A stretch of DNA of 51,125 nucleotides from Corynebacterium sp. HMSC074A01 (GTDB taxonomy: Bacteria > Actinomycetota > Actinomycetes > Mycobacteriales > Mycobacteriaceae): assembly GCF_001831515.1 (NCBI RefSeq), contig NZ_KV825628.1:154586-205710 (forward strand). Direction: 5' to 3'. Shown in pieces: positions 51,094 through 51,125 of the stretch (positions within the stretch are counted from its first letter, which is position 1; each line of letters starts with the position of its first letter). The position numbers and the translations under genes were made by a program. Under the pieces are notes generated by a model. It saw only the letters and a list, made by a program, of their open reading frames with translations, searched no databases and was not told the DNA's origin.

Positions 51094-51125
51094 TGGACCT
51101 GACCCCCGTTAGGTAGACACCTGAT
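51094..51125 (+). mobile_element. Apparent left end of an IS3-family element
   Basis: TGGACCTGACCCCCGTTAGG followed by TAGACACC resembles IS3/IS150-type terminal repeats (TG start, CCC run, GTTnGACA-like core). The TG lies at the left, so the element would continue beyond the window; no transposase is visible here. Confidence 0.45.

Noticed and set aside
1..51125. CRISPR array
   Set aside because: No regularly spaced direct repeats of 20-40 bp and no cas genes are present.

Overview
The window looks like a chromosomal segment of a high-GC Corynebacterium. The core gene order glnE-glnA2, CYTH/CHAD protein, galK-like gene, RNase II-type gene, rnpB, RNase HI/phosphatase fusion, zinc-ribbon protein, Nif3-type protein, HAD phosphatase, LMW phosphatase, SURF1-type protein, and DUF3052-aceE matches the arrangement I know from C. 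glutamicum and, in part, from mycobacteria (the Rv2226-Rv2241 neighbourhood). The species cannot be named from sequence alone.

Layout. 0-5.1 kb: a partial DUF222/HNH protein, a GH25 lysozyme-like enzyme coupled to a Nudix hydrolase, a membrane protein, a membrane-anchored trypsin-like protease with a small upstream partner, and threonine synthase. 5.1-8.1 kb: a tandem pair of paralogous MFS transporters. 8-24.8 kb: the conserved housekeeping block of nitrogen metabolism (glnE/glnA2), RNA metabolism (RNB exonuclease, RNase P RNA, RNase HI), and conserved actinobacterial genes, ending with a DEDDh exonuclease/BRCT protein that has a membrane tail. 24.8-26.3 kb: an accessory insert with a decayed gene and a RhuM-family gene, next to tRNA-Val. 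26.5-30 kb: DUF3052 gene and aceE (pyruvate dehydrogenase E1). 30-35.6 kb: two envelope proteins whose 3' ends each carry a copy of a ~90 bp palindromic repeat, an alpha/beta hydrolase, an acyl carrier protein coupled to a HAD phosphatase, and an aldehyde dehydrogenase. 36-44.3 kb: metabolic and transport genes (flavin monooxygenase, DMT permease, nucleoside hydrolase with an MFS partner, Panacea-domain protein with a serine hydrolase, AbgT transporter). 44.4-51.1 kb: a mosaic accessory region with an orphan membrane-anchored protein, a truncated gene, two DUF3800 proteins, a lone phytoene-synthase-like gene, secreted proteins, tRNA-Asn, and an apparent IS3-type end at the window edge.

How genes work together. 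glnA2 and glnE are translationally abutted, so the second glutamine synthetase is co-expressed with the GS adenylyltransferase. The nucleoside hydrolase and MFS gene overlap and probably form a nucleoside uptake/cleavage unit. The ACP and HAD genes overlap by 4 nt, and the ACP diverges from a lipid-type hydrolase across only 24 bp. Many genes have a TAnnnT hexamer 6-8 nt before the start codon, which suggests frequent leaderless transcription.

The most unusual signal is a 13-mer, GCTTATCGACGCC, present in eight exact copies in both orientations, inside and outside genes, and using rare codons (ATA, CTT) where it is coding. I cannot assign it a function.
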